DNA from: Pholis gunnellus
Lineage: Eukaryota > Chordata > Actinopteri > Perciformes > Pholidae
NCBI GenBank assembly: GCA_910591455.2
Contig: OU342816.1
Coordinates: forward strand, 14,264,638-14,328,637
Direction of reading: 5' to 3'
DNA length: 64,000 bases
The notes under the pieces are model-generated. The model worked only from the letters and a program-made list of their open reading frames with translations. It was not told the origin of the DNA and ran no database searches. Position numbers and translations under genes: made by a program. This document shows positions 45,801 through 57,372 of this stretch, in pieces (position 1 is the first letter of the stretch; each line of letters starts with the position of its first letter).

Positions 45801-47602
45801 ACGGCAGATTCTCCTAACAACAATTACACTCGGCAGATTATGATGGCTTAAATATATACTCAACTGGGGCCTCGTAATTAAATGATTTGAGGGGGTATGC
45901 AGTGAGCTGTGATTGTCTGCCTGTGACTGTTTTGTTTCAGAAAATGCTAATACTGGGCATATGGAGCATACAAGTTTTTTTTCTCCTAGTTTGGCTGGTT
46001 GTCGAGAGGCAAAAGTGACATTGCTCCAATTCACGGCGGTAATGGAAGGTTCCTTGCTTGACTAAAGCTAAAAAAAAAGCATGGCATTTGAATTGTTTTG
46101 GTTACTTGAACTTTAAGAGGGATTTTGACATGCGTGCTCATTCAATGAATAAAAATGATGTGAAGTGAGTGTGAGAGCGAGCCGAGGGAGCTGCACCCAG
46201 TGATGCTGTGTTGACTTGCTCATCACAATTTCACGAGTCATTTTGATCTTTACTATCGTTGTCTGGCATGTTCCACACGGTGCGTGTGACATTTGTCTAG
46301 TTTCTATTATTCAGAGGACATGGTGTCATTAAAGAGAAGTTAGCGTATCATGTGCATACATTTTGTCATACCGATTGTTAAATGTTGCACCAAGATGTCA
46401 CATTGTATTTTGGTTGGTAAATAAAGTATTGTAATCACATGCCCAGGGACTACAGATGAAAATTAGCTCTCTAGCCAATTCTGGTAAATTTAGATTGAGG
46501 TGGAAACTGAAATGTTGATTCATGTGCAATAAATAAATACAAATGTAATAGCTGCTTGCTGATAGTGAAGCTAGTCAGGAGCTGGTACATGACAAATAGA
46601 ACTACCTTTCTTGGTGAGCCTCCAATATGACATCTTACCACTGTTGTCAAAATATGATGAGTTTTGACTTAAACCTAGATTGTAGATAACCGTTCAATGG
46701 CCAACTATTGTGACGATAGCTCATTGTGACACTTAAAAGAAATAATGCCGAAAATGTTTTCATGCAGCCAAACCCAATTCTTGATCCTTGTGTTCTTACA
46801 TGTCCTAAACACTGAAGGAGGATAATTGATCAGGGTAACGAGTATCCCTATCACTTTTGCCCCAGGGTACAATGTCTCGCTTGAAATCCATAAAAACAGC
46901 CTGAAAATGAAGAAAAATCGGAAACAATAGCATTAGAGCATCCGGAGCGGAGCTGGATTGTTGTCAGATCCTGGTCGTGTCTGGCGAAAGCTAAGCAATG
47001 ATTCGCCAGTCTGCGTTCAAGAGCGGGACTTGACGGACAGTCAACTGCCAGTGTGGACAATGGACAAAATTGCAAGCTCTTAACATGAGTGGTTGAATTT
47101 ACACCAATCTTTCTTATAGCAAGATAGCATATCCAGGGAGGTTCGGTTTGATTGTCTCCTGGCAAAGTCCCTCATGGAGGACTTCACCCCGTTCTCCCAC
47201 TCGTACTTCTGACAGACCTTGGAGATGTTGGCATTTTTAAAATTAAAAAAAGCCCTCCTCTCAGTCGGATCAAATCACAGTGAGGTTGGTGCACACAGAT
47301 CATCCCCTTAGAGCTGCAGAAACACAGAGGCTTTTACTCCAAGCAAGCCCAGTGAATTCACGGAGGACCCTAAAAGCCATGTAGCCTGTCAGGCTGTATT
47401 TATAGAATGTCCCCGAGGCAGCCATGTCCTGATTCTGGGAAAACACAACATAATATTAATATAGTGTGAACAGAACAATGTAGGGATCAGGCTTTATGTT
47501 AGGACAGATGTAGACATAAATCAAGAGCAGAGTTATGAAGTCTTGATAAAATACTGCCGCATTGGTCAGTAGAATTAACACCATGGAGTCAGTATAAATA
47601 TA
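42842..47602. other. non-coding, repeat-poor
   Basis: Nearly 5 kb with no gene or recognised mobile element. T runs at 43592-43612 and 44350-44364. Open frames up to 104 codons lack any family resemblance. Confidence 0.5.
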
Positions 47603-48790
47603 AAAAAGTGCAATTTATTTATATAGCATTTTTCATTGACATGAATCGCAAAGTGCCATTATAACATACAAGGAAGGAATCATAGCAGAAGGAATCATAG
47701 CAGCTAAACTAAAAACAACAAACATAGTAAAGTTCCATAATAAGATATACAATTAATATCAAATAATCAAATGCAGACGTGATGCATAGTTTATGGGATG
47801 CATAGTTTATGTAAACGGTTATGTCTCGTTGATTTTGAAAAGAATCCACAGAATCAGCGGACCGTATGGGGGCAGAGTATTCCTTGGTTTAGCTGCGACG
47901 GCCTCAAAAACCTGATCGCTACGGGTCTTTAGGCGAGTGCATGGAACAGATAGAACATTTAATGTGTTTGACCTAAGAGAGCAGCTGATGAATACGGGTG
48001 AAGTCGTTCAGCCACAATAGTAAGAGTGAGAATTTTAAAGTGGATCCTCGCATACATTGAGATATCTGAGTATGGGGGCGTAATGTGAGACTATACCTAT
48101 TTCACCTAGTGAGTAGTCTTGCGGCAGCATTCTGGATTGCTTGCAGACGATGAAGAGCAAACGTACTAAAGGAGGAGAAAAGGGCCTTACAGTAGTCAAA
48201 GCAAGATCAGATATACGCATCTCTAGTTCAGCTATTGAAACTGCAGGTCTCAGTTTACCAACATGTCTTAAAAATCAAGATCGTGAAATGCTTAACATTG
48301 GAGTAGAATGAAGAAGGATTGATCAAATATTACCCCCAGATCATGCAGGTTGGAGTGGACAGCTGAGGTGGCCCAATACTTTGCATGATCATGGAACAAC
48401 CACAACCTCTGTTTGATCAGCTGTCCAGTCCCTAATAGCGCTAGAACAGTCTCGGAGCTTAGATAACCTAAAAGCCTGACTTGGTTTGAATGCAAAGTGA
48501 AAAGAGTTGAATATTGTCTGCATATGAATGTTATGCAATAATACATCTGCTCATGATCTATCCCATGGGTGCCCCACATATAAAGAGAATAACATAAGCC
48601 CCAGGACAAAGCCCTGCGGCACACCACAAGACAGTGGAGAGGAATCAGACACAACGTCTCCGCTAGAGATGATAAAACCTGTCTGTGAGATGAGAAGAAA
48701 ACCAGTTCAATAGTATGCCAGACATGCCCATCCAATTACAGAGCCCCTTAATCAGGATACAATGGTCTCCAGTGCCGAACACACAGAAGT
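47603..48790 (-). mobile_element. L2/CR1-type LINE reverse-transcriptase relic
   Basis: The minus strand carries the second half of a LINE reverse transcriptase plus its 3' end. Blocks in order: MGMSGILLNWFSSHLTDRFY (palm entry), CGVPQGFVLG (RT motif 4), HSYADNIQLF (active-site motif 5), SNLHDLGVIFD, FDYCKALFSS, RLQAIQNAAARLLT, then a degraded HYAPILRYLN, matching the family order VPQGxVLGP, YADDTQLY, LGVIFD, LDYCNALLS, IQNAAARLLT, HITPVLxxLHWLPV. The catalytic YADD is YADN, and frames shift repeatedly. The 3' end reads TGCTATATAAATAAATTG, like L2-type tails. No endonuclease or N-terminal domain: 5'-truncated, dead. Two small duplications (AAGGAATCATAGCAG; ATGCATAGTTTATG) lie in the 3' region. 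Exact clade not certain. Confidence 0.85.
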
Positions 48791-51700
48791 ACTAACACAG
48801 AAATATCACCCTCATCGGAAGACATTATTAAGATAGCAATATAGAGCAGGAAAAGAATACTATATGTTTTACTATACGTTAGGTGTTATAATGTCAATCT
48901 ATTTAGGTTGGGTCTTAAGCCACATCCTTTGGTCCCAGACCATGGGACTATACCCCTGTGTCACAGCAAGGCCCCGACCACAAGCATTTTTATCACATTT
49001 AGTGACATTCATCAATATGGAACCTGCTGCAGTGACATAATTGAGGAAATAATAGGTGTCTCAATGAAACCAATAATATCCTGGCTTCTATTACTTCAAG
49101 ACGGCGGGTTTAATTGGAAGTGCCACGCTGGCGTTACAAAGTATGAAATATTGATATCACAATTTTGTGTCACTCCTCAGAAATGTATTTTGTGTTTACC
49201 TCACCAGCTGCTGTTACAAACAGTATATAGCCCCGCGGGCTTTCTTTCCATGCGGTTTGTGTTTAGCATAATAGGCACAGTAGTGCACTGCCCCGGCGTT
49301 TTGCCTCTGTCAGCCCTATTAATCGGAAGTCAAATCACTTCCATTAGATTTCTGGGGTAAAGCATTTGGCTGCTGGGATTTGCTGAAGCAGGACCGAGTG
49401 AGGGGAAAAAAAGGCAGGAGAGTGGGGAAAGATAGAAAGAGGAGCACAAGGCAGAGAGAGAATGGCTGCTGCTGATAAGCTGCAGGCAAGAAATACGCAA
49501 ACCACCGCAGTATATGAGAATGATGAATCAGGGATAATAGTCACCCTGCAGTGAATGTTGTCATCATGGGACATTTTCTTCAGAGACAACATTTACCTGT
49601 CGCAGCATCTGCGTTCAGAGGAGCAATAATGGGCTTTGTTCCCAGGCTCCAAGGTGCAGCTCGGGTGAGGCGGTGGGGGTTCGTATGGGGTTTTATAGGA
49701 GCTGCAGCCTTGGGGGGAATGAATTCACTTTCACTGATTTGTGCAGATTGCGCTAAATGGGCCAGGTAATAATTGCTGGCAAAAGTAAAGAGGTCATCCC
49801 ATCTGCATTCGTTTAAGTTTGGTTTTACTGATCTTCATAGCTCGACTCATTTCCCCGTGATTATTGTCCTAACTGGCAGCACGAGGTTTAATAATTTAAA
49901 AAGAAATATAAAGGAAGAAAATATTTATACTTTTATAGTTTAATTCAGTGGAGTTCAGTTATTGTTTGGGTCTTCAAGGGGAAACCTTCAGCAACATAAA
50001 AAGCACACATAACAGAAGGTAATGTAGAAACCTAAGTGTGGTGCTCCAACAACGGCGGTATTAAACCATAAAACAGCATCTCAATCCACCGTCTTTATGG
50101 CACAAGTAAACAGTGAAGTTTTGCCTGAACTTTTGTTAGTATGATTATTAATTAAATACATCGTGAAGAACATGTTGTAGGATCAATAAATAACTAGAAG
50201 TCTATAAAAGCTAACTCTATTACTTATATATAAAAAAAGTTGCTCTACGGATTGAAATACAATGTTAGTAGATCATAAACACCCTAAGGGTTACTCTGAT
50301 ATGCCACAGCTCCATACACTATGTGTGGAATTTTGAAAAGATGTTTATTTTGCGAGAGTTTATGTGGCATCTTGTGTAGTGCTGCTGTTTTGCTCCTTCT
50401 AGTTCTACTGTCGCAACCCGTCCATCCGTCAAGAGTTTGTGGCTGATTGAGGTCGCTTGTGCTTAGCTATTACGGTCTCGGTCTGGTTTGATCTTTAGGG
50501 GCTCCGTGTGTCTAATGGGCACATTAGACGGCAGACAGCAGTCCTTGTTGGGAGATAATTTGCCATACTGAACCCATGGACCCCTGCTGGCCAACAGGAG
50601 CCCCGCTGTTTAAGCTCGGTGTTGACAGGTCAACATGACTGACACTGGAGCAATTGGTGGTAGTGGCCCATCTGGGCGTGTGAGAGCTGGGAGGCAGCCT
50701 GACCCCACACTGCGAGGCACAAGAGCTCCAAGCTGGCATCCGAAGAGAAGGGAGCTTAAGTCTTATTAGAGAGGGTATTACATCCAAACACAGACACGCC
50801 ACTTATTAAGACAACACTATCTGGGGAACAAAACAAGAGATTAAAGACCCATCCCATTACACTGTAGGTCACAGAGGGCTTCTTGGCACTCTTGTAATCT
50901 GGAAACTATCACCCATGGTTGACTAACCCAACAGGGAGTCTGGAAACATTTTGTCTCATCGGGACATTTTTCCTGCATTGAATCTACCAACTGTTGAGGG
51001 CCACAAAGGCAATACAGCAATCCCTTCACCCACTATAAGTTCCCACAGGAGCATATTGGTGCAGACCTTTCAGCTCAGGTGCACACGGCATGGAAACTGA
51101 GTTGTTCCGCCATGCTTTATAAGTCATTACCAACGAGCAAACCGAACAGATTTCCCTGCATTGCATTCCAGCCCGCATATCACTTGCTGTTTTGATTTCT
51201 TGCCTTTCTGCCTCTCGACACAGCTGATGGCCTCCCTTCCAGCATGGGTAATAAGAGCCGAATGCATTAACCTTGTTTTCATTTACTCCCCGTGGATACA
51301 GCATGGGCCCACAATGTTGGAAATTCTTCTTCTTTTTGGCAGCGTACTTTATCATGGCTGCCACTTTCTGTTAAATCCATGGACCTTTTCGTGACCTCCC
51401 TTCTCTGTTCCTGGGAGAATTCTCCTTGAGGTGACTGCAGCCTCTGCGACTGGATTGGGAGTTTCTTAGCCCTCGATCCATGCCTCCGGCTGCCATGTTC
51501 ATTGCTTAAAGGCCTCCCAAACTACAGCTGCCAATAAAAACCCAAATCGCTTTTGATACTGAATGGCCCCAGATTAAATGTGCAGATTTGAAGACGCTAC
51601 AAAGAGTTTATTTTCACTATTGGGGAAGTTTTGGGTGATCCAAACCTCATGCGGAAGCTTACTTTCAACTCGCTTTTCATCTGTTTTTCAACAAATAGAC

Positions 51701-51850
51701 AGGGATGTAACAAACAAGGAACAACGCTGTCTCCAACAAAATGACATTCCTATACAACTAAATTGCACTCTCAATCACGTTTCAAAGGAAAACGTATTTT
51801 CTCCCAGATACGGTAGCAGTTTTAGACACAGGGTTCATTTTGTCAATCTG
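48791..51850. other. non-coding, candidate regulatory stretches
   Basis: 48908-49360 is open for 150 codons on the plus strand, but the translation has no domain and the DNA looks like a conserved element (GATATCACAATTTTG, CCTATTAATCGG). 50520-50820 and 51160-51580 are likewise repeat-free, moderately GC-rich and stop-poor on the minus strand. No splice-bounded exon could be argued. Confidence 0.4.
48985..49375. promoter_or_regulatory. candidate conserved non-coding element
   Basis: Words such as CATAATTGAGGAAATAATAG, GTTTAATTGGAAGTGCC, CCCTATTAATCGG and TCCATTAGATTTC, in a repeat-free block just beyond the 5' edge of the L2-type relic. The long plus-strand frame through it is probably a by-product of stop scarcity. 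Conservation not tested. Confidence 0.3.
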
Positions 51851-51944
51851 AACAAACCAGCTACAAAACTACTTGGTTAACAAAAATAATGGTTTGGCTT
51901 AAATTACTTAAAAACTGAAACAAAAGAAAAACAAAAATTCAGCA

Positions 51945-52075
51945 AAACTACTTTATGTTTAGGAAACAAAACTAGGTTTACTAGGTTCACACGGGACACA
52001 AACAGCAGTCTGCTGTGTTTTTTGACCCATCAACCACAGCAACCTCCTCCCTATGAGGACTTCCGCAGACTCATT
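51945..52075 (+). repeat. possible repeat fragment related to family B
   Basis: TTTAGGAAACAAAACTAGGT, CACACGGGACACAAACAGCA, GTTTTTTGACCCATCAACCA and ACCTCCTCCCTATGAG resemble a fish repeat in which TTAGG..AACAAAACTAC text precedes a CGGGACAC...GACCCATC..CC segment. Weak, from memory; only the TTTAGG..AAC..AACTA block can be compared within the window. Confidence 0.3.
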
Positions 52076-53812
52076 TGAAACGTATTTGTGATGCGTCAAA
52101 GGAAAGGTAATCCAAGAAAAAATATGTTTCCCCCTGAAAGTTAATTCCCAATGCAGTTTTGGTGTATGGGAACATAATATTTAGGAGACAGGGCTGCAGG
52201 GAACCAGTACGATACTTCAGAGACTGAAAAACAAATAAGTGTTTTCCGAGTTGAAGCAACAGCAAAGATTTATTTCATCATCTCTCAATTGCATCCTTAT
52301 TTTAGGTAGAATTTTAAAACAAGCACACATACTCATTTTGCCCAAATGACATTTCCTTCACAACTCTGGGAAGATAAAGCTAAACCCAACTCAGCTGCAA
52401 CAAATCCATATATTCTGTTGTCAGGGTAATGAAATCCTGTGTATATCTACAGAGGTTAGAGCAGTGTCACTACAAGAAGTCAGCCTTTTCTAGGTAATTG
52501 AGTTCATAAAATTTAATGGGAGGTATTACTGCTCACGCCTTAATAATTTCCCCTGTAAAAAGCCTCACTGGGCATGCTTTTACAGCTCCTCAGTTTTCAT
52601 ATCTTTCACAAAACTTGTATATTTGCATTTGTCCGATTTTTTTTTCTATAGATACTTTCTACAGATAAAATACTGTGCAGTCGATGCTGTTTGATTAACA
52701 TTGTGCACAGGATGTCTTTGCTACACCACAGCCCTGCTTCTGCTCCCCTCTATCCTGCTCAGCATTTCAATACACACTGGGGCCAGAAGCCCAGTTGGCA
52801 CTTTCAAACCTGATCGTGCTTTTAATGTGCACAAGCTATTAATCAGCAGTTTTATTCTAGGCCATAGGGTTTATGAGACACAGTGTAACTAGGAATGTGG
52901 GTTGCCCTGCACATTTTTTTTTTCAGTCCATCACATTGTAACAGCTGCTAGGGGGGAAGTTGAGGAAGATCCAACCAATAAAACCTGTAGACCCTGGCCT
53001 GTGATACACAGGACGCAAACAAACACTTTTCATTGCCTTCATGGGCAAGGGCAGTTGTGTTTCATCTGGTGAGCTAAAGAGGGTCTACAGATATGTGTAC
53101 AGTCGTTTTGGAGATCTCACATTTACGGGAGGTCGCCATACTGGGATTAATATTAAGTTAACCGGTCGGATGTTGGAGAAACAGGAGCTGTGATGCTGGT
53201 GGTTTGCATGGAGTCATACAATAGGCTGCAGATCAGGAGCCTGTTTGATACAGAACCATCGGTAAGCTTTTGATTGCCTCACTTTCTGAGAGTGTGTTAG
53301 TGCTCTGCAGGGACAAAGTTTGAGAACAATTAAAGCAGTCAAATTTGGTATTTAATTTGAAGGGATTAATTTTTTATAATTAAAAAAGTTGCGACAATAG
53401 ATGAAGAAAGATAACCGGTGACTGAGTGCTAAGAAGTCGTGCCAATTAAGACTTGCACGCTTTTGTCGTAGGCGACCACGTGATGCTTCCAGTCAGGAAT
53501 GTAGCAATGATTTATAGGGATCAGCCTCATCTCTGTACATTATGAAATGTGCATTTCGGTCTTTGGTGGAGCGGTTCAAAAAGCGGTGTCCAGGTTTACC
53601 GAAGCAGACAACAGCGGGCATGTCATGAATAGTTTGATATAGTGTGATCCGTAAAGCAACCTCTTTCCATGGTGTTAATCACGTCTTATCTTTTGAGTTG
53701 TGTTTTGTGCTTGTGTTTTCATGTGTAGGAACGAGGCATTATTATAACAAAAAGATGTGGTATAGTCCTTTTTAAAGCTAAATTGCTTCACACAATAATT
53801 GGCTTTCAAATC
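52076..53812. other. non-coding, repeat-poor
   Basis: No gene. 52400-52890 is enhancer-like: TTTAATGGGAGGTATTACTG, CCTTAATAATTTCCCC, GTTTGATTAACATTGTGCAC, CTATTAATCAGCAG. The remainder shows nothing definite. Confidence 0.45.
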
Positions 53813-53965
53813 AACCCGTTTTCACAACTCGTCAAATAGTGCAGCTTGGTCAATGCCCCTCATCGTCTGATACGGACGCACGGGGGGGGGGGGGCCCCTT
53901 TAGCATCTGTATGCAACGCACTGGGCTTTCAGCTAACTCCAACGTGAACCCAACCTTGTCATCAT
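53813..53965 (-). repeat. dispersed repeat family C, copy 2 (inverted)
   Basis: The minus strand from 53874 to 53813 reads GTATCAGACGATGAGGGGCA, TTGACCAAGCTGCACTATTT, GACGAGTTGTGAAAACGGG. This aligns with copy 3 about 0.7 kb downstream on the plus strand (GTCAGAG..GCTGAGGGCCA, CGACCAAGATGCGGTATTAG, ACTAGTTGGGATTGAGAA). 53875-53965 (after a G13 run at 53882-53894), with CCCCTTTAGCATCTGTATGC and CTTTCAGCTAACTCC, is probably the continuation of the same element. Confidence 0.55.
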
Positions 53966-54214
53966 TAGACCCTCAGAGCAACTGACATGGTATAAAGTGT
54001 GCAATAGTTCATTTTGGGCGTGTGGGAGGGGTGACTGATGGACTGTTCATCGTGTCCAGTCTTAAACCAAGGTACAATTCCAGTCCAGCCCCCACACCCT
54101 CCCACTCTCTGACAAAGTGAACTCACAGTCACAGCTGAATGAAGCACCCTTCTTTAAGGTGTAGTGTATAAATACAGTATTAAGCTTGAAACTTTTCTCT
54201 CTCCGGCAAGCAGA
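53966..54214. other. non-coding, short spacer
   Basis: No gene. A CCACACCCTCCCACTC patch; the segment may still belong to the composite repeat around it. Confidence 0.4.
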
Positions 54215-54541
54215 AGTATAAATAGATGTGAATAGATGTATTGATCCCCAGAGGTAAATTGTGTCCCGTTACAGTTGCTCCCATTCTAGAATAGAAACAT
54301 ATAACATATGTAAGAAAATATAAATAAGTATGAAAGTATGCAAAATATGTGCATTATTCTTCAATATAACAACAATATATCTGGACAAATATAAATAAGA
54401 AATATACGAATAATGTTTACTACAATATACAGTATAACAGTGCAAATAATGCTGAAAATGTGATCAATAATTTAGTGTGTTAAAATGAGAAAATAGGATA
54501 AATAGATAAGACTATTTGTATAAATACTGTATAAATAAATA
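54215..54541 (+). repeat. teleost repeat, TTGATCCCCAGAGG type, with AT-rich body
   Basis: ATAGATGTATTGATCCCCAG, AGGTAAATTGTGTCCCGTTA, CAGTTGCTCCCATTC, then a long body of ATATAAATAAGTATG and ATACAGTATAACAGTGCAA words. The combination TTTATTGATCCCCAGAGG..AAATTG followed by AATATAAATA/ACAGTGCAAATAATG is a recurrent interspersed repeat in fish. Class unresolved. Confidence 0.55.
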
Positions 54542-54615
54542 CAGCGTCAGAGTTTGAAGCTGAGGGCCAACGACCAAGATGCGGTATTAGACTAGTTGGG
54601 ATTGAGAATATGGTG
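54542..54615 (+). repeat. dispersed repeat family C, copy 3 (plus)
   Basis: CAGCGTCAGAGTTTGAAGCT, GAGGGCCAACGACCAAGATG, CGGTATTAGACTAGTTGGGA, TTGAGAA. The GCGTCAGAGTTTGAAGCT word is identical to copy 1 at 9882-9899. Forms an inverted pair with copy 2. Confidence 0.7.
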
Positions 54616-56080
54616 ATGTTGTTCCCTGTTTATTACAGCACAGATGCATTTAAATAATGACTTATTAAGTTAATGTGATACATTCCGTGTGTTCTTTCAT
54701 CGTCATTTTGTGCATTTCTTGACAAGCTTGCACATCTGAGAGCACTGCAGAGCTTCTTTTGAGGGAAACAGTTTTACTGTACATGAGCGCTGCACACAAT
54801 CGACTTTAGTAACCACACGCCTGTGCCAGTTATTTGTCCTGTTACCACTGCAAACTAACCCCATATGACCCTGGGATCGGGCCACAGCAGGAGTCAGCAG
54901 ACGGGCTCCCTCTCAGGGAGCTCCAAGAGGTCATAGGGGCATCACTGCAAAACTTTGGCAAGGGTATCCTCCCATCTGTTGAGAAAATAAGTGCTGTCCA
55001 GTGATTGGCCGTCCGATTGACTGGGGCAACACGGCTGTGGGTAAGCGGCGGCAGACAGAGAGCTCCCTGCCAACAGCTGCATCCCTGCAGGGAGGGCTGT
55101 TTGGAGTTTCCATCCTGTGCCCGTTCTGGTTTATTTAAGCCATGCTTTCAGCCAAGCAGATAGCATTTATTGCATATTTACATATATATGAAGGCCCCTA
55201 TTTTGACAGCTTTTTAAGCATCACACTCTGTATTGAGATTGCATGAGACTGAGTACAGAAAGTGAGAGATGTTGCATATTGACAGTCGACAATAATAGTG
55301 TGCAGTGTTGCAGTTATTGACAATACAATACCAGCACAAGAAAGGTATTGCTATGAATTTACAAATTGTCATGGACACTGTCATTCCATATTGGCAAAAA
55401 AATGTAAAATCATGAGTAGTAAATGTTTCCATGGAAGGCTTGGCCCACTCTGAAAGATGTATCACAGCTTAGCAATAGATGTATTCTGAGCTGGGTGGTA
55501 AAGTCTGAGTTACAAAGTCAGGCTCACTTGATTCTAGAACATGTAAGGAAAAGGTAAAATAAGAGTTAACATATTGTTGGTGAAATGTGTTTCTTTTATT
55601 CCAGACACCTTTTTGTCTCCTACACGCCCATTCATTATGCACTTTCTAGAGAGCTGCCAAATGTTGGTGAAGTGTGTTATAACAACACACACTAATTGCA
55701 TTGGTATCGCAGCATCACCATCCGCTGTCTGACCAAAATGTACCCTTGCAGTGCGTGCAGAACGCAGCATTTTTTGTTGCTGGTTACTTTACGAAGGAAG
55801 AAGTAAACCACCTGGAGCTCTTTAGAAAAGATCAACTTTCTCTTCGGCATGACGGCTAACTTTTAACGTACTGACAGGTTCTGTCAGACAGAGCCACAAG
55901 CATCATAGAAACAACCTTGACAACAACACATACACATACAGAGAAATCAGTGTGGAATTCAGACGTGGTGCATTTTTTGTTTTTATATTAGGTTAGGCAA
56001 TAATTAGTCGGACAGAACATAAACATTTATGTAAGAGCTGAAAAAACAAGCTCAGTATTTATATGTATTACTTTGTGTTG
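54616..56080. other. non-coding, nothing recognised as a gene
   Basis: 54890-55150 is GC-richer and repeat-free (GTGATTGGCCGTCCGATTG, two CAGGGAG-type words). The rest has only chance frames. Confidence 0.5.
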
Positions 56081-56182
56081 AAAACCGGGACATTTTAGCG
56101 TTTTACAGATAATTGTTTGTACTCCGGACACCCAACTTGAAACCGGGACAATCCTAACCGGGATATCTGGTCACCATACTAA
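56081..56182 (-). repeat. dispersed repeat, GGTGACCAGAT..TCCCGG type
   Basis: The minus strand reads ATGGTGACCAGATATCCCGG, TTAGGATTGTCCCGGTTTCA, and ends AAAATGTCCCGGTTTTCAAC. GGTGACCAGA(T/C)(G/A)TCCCGG with repeated TCCCGGTTT is a familiar fish DNA-transposon-like repeat. The adjacent CpG-rich DNA (56183-56478) may be the body of the same or another insertion. Confidence 0.55.
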
Positions 56183-56478
56183 AACTTGCGTTTCCGCTCG
56201 TACGCTCGGGTCCGTGTGACGTAAATGTCGTCATCATAGGGTGTACGCATAGACTGTGCGGACGTCCGTTTACCTGCAATTTGTCGTGACCATGCGGACC
56301 TGTGCAGCCACAATACTACAAGTGCTGGCGTAGTGGTCCTCTGCACATGTGCAGAACGCGCCCCCCCCCAAACACAAGTCCATGTAAGTTTGGGAGTATA
56401 ACCGAGGCTTGGGTGATCCTTTGAGAAGCTGCGATTGTCAGGTGCAGGTTGTGAGCCTATTACTGGCAAATCAAACAT
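56183..56478. other. CpG-rich block, possible young insertion
   Basis: CpG dinucleotides are conspicuously frequent (CGCTCGTACGCTCGGGTCCG, the palindrome CGGACGTCCG at 56258-56267), unlike the flanks, and the minus strand is open for 99 codons without a recognisable family. High CpG in a methylated genome suggests a recent or constrained sequence. A C run of nine lies at about 56361-56369. Confidence 0.35.
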
Positions 56479-57294
56479 GAGGTGAATTGTCCATGTTGCA
56501 GATTTTCATGCAGAAGTACATTTGCTGCACAAGCTGTTAGATGTTTAAATACACCCAGTAGAATGACCTGTTCTCATTATCTTGTTCTCACCATCAAAAG
56601 ATTTAGGGTAGGGCAGGGTAGCATACGCATACAGTATAAATATTCACTGGTGTGCACTGGTGCATGTCCTGCTGACTTGTTCTGGCAAATCCTAACTGGG
56701 TATCCTGGGTTAATAAGTTTCTCTGTACTCTCAAACCCACAAGTCATGTGGCTGCCAGCATGATAGATGGCCACACAACCGATTTTAAGCATGTTTTATG
56801 CACGCTTGAATTAGATAGATAGTATTTCCGTCTGCAAAGCGAGTTGAGACAGCGGGGATTAGGATGTGGGGTTTTTCACTAGGGCATCGCCTCTGTTGTC
56901 TGTTCCGATTTTGTTCCATTCGCAGGCGAACACATACAGACACATAAACTCATACATACATAGTCTCTGAGTTGTTGTTGTACTCTATAACAGTGTGAAC
57001 ATTGCATGCTTGGTAACACAAATTCTTGTTACATTTACATTGGAGTCCAAGCCAAACTCATGAATAAGGCATAACACATTCCAAGACATATTGAAGTGTA
57101 CAGTATTCCAAGAACAGGAGCCATCACAAAAATATCTCCACCCAACCCCCCCCCCCACACACACACACACACACACACACTCCTTTTTCATTTCTCTTTG
57201 TCTTTTCACCGGTAAGTCGTTTTTGTACAGCAATGGATGTTTTCTAAGCTGACTGATAAGATTTGAAAAAGTCTAAACTCTGTACGCTGTACGT
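56479..57294. other. non-coding, with C-run plus (CA)n
   Basis: No gene recognised. Short ATAG iteration at 56814-56824. Confidence 0.5.
57146..57180. repeat. C11 run followed by (CA)n, 12 units
   Basis: Eleven C residues (57146-57156) run directly into perfect CA repeats to 57180. Confidence 0.95.
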
Positions 57295-57372
57295 TCCTCC
57301 CATTCTCGTGAAAGCTATAACTCCTGGAACGCCTGGAAGGAATTTCTTCGAATTTGGCACATACAATTTGGA
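57295..57372 (+). repeat. dispersed teleost repeat fragment (CTGGAACGCCT type)
   Basis: CTCGTGAAAGCTATAACTCC, TGGAACGCCTGGAAGGAATT, TCTTCGAATTTGGCACATAC. Closely follows a widespread fish repeat (family text TCTCGTGAACG.GATAACTCC..GAACGCCTGAAGGGAATTTCTTCAAATTTGGCACAAAC). Short remnant; class not known to me. Confidence 0.6.

Noticed and set aside
48292..48735. 147-codon minus-strand frame as a gene
   Set aside because: It runs through the L2-type relic mostly in the wrong frame; the RT motifs are spread over several frames, so it is a fossil, not a gene.
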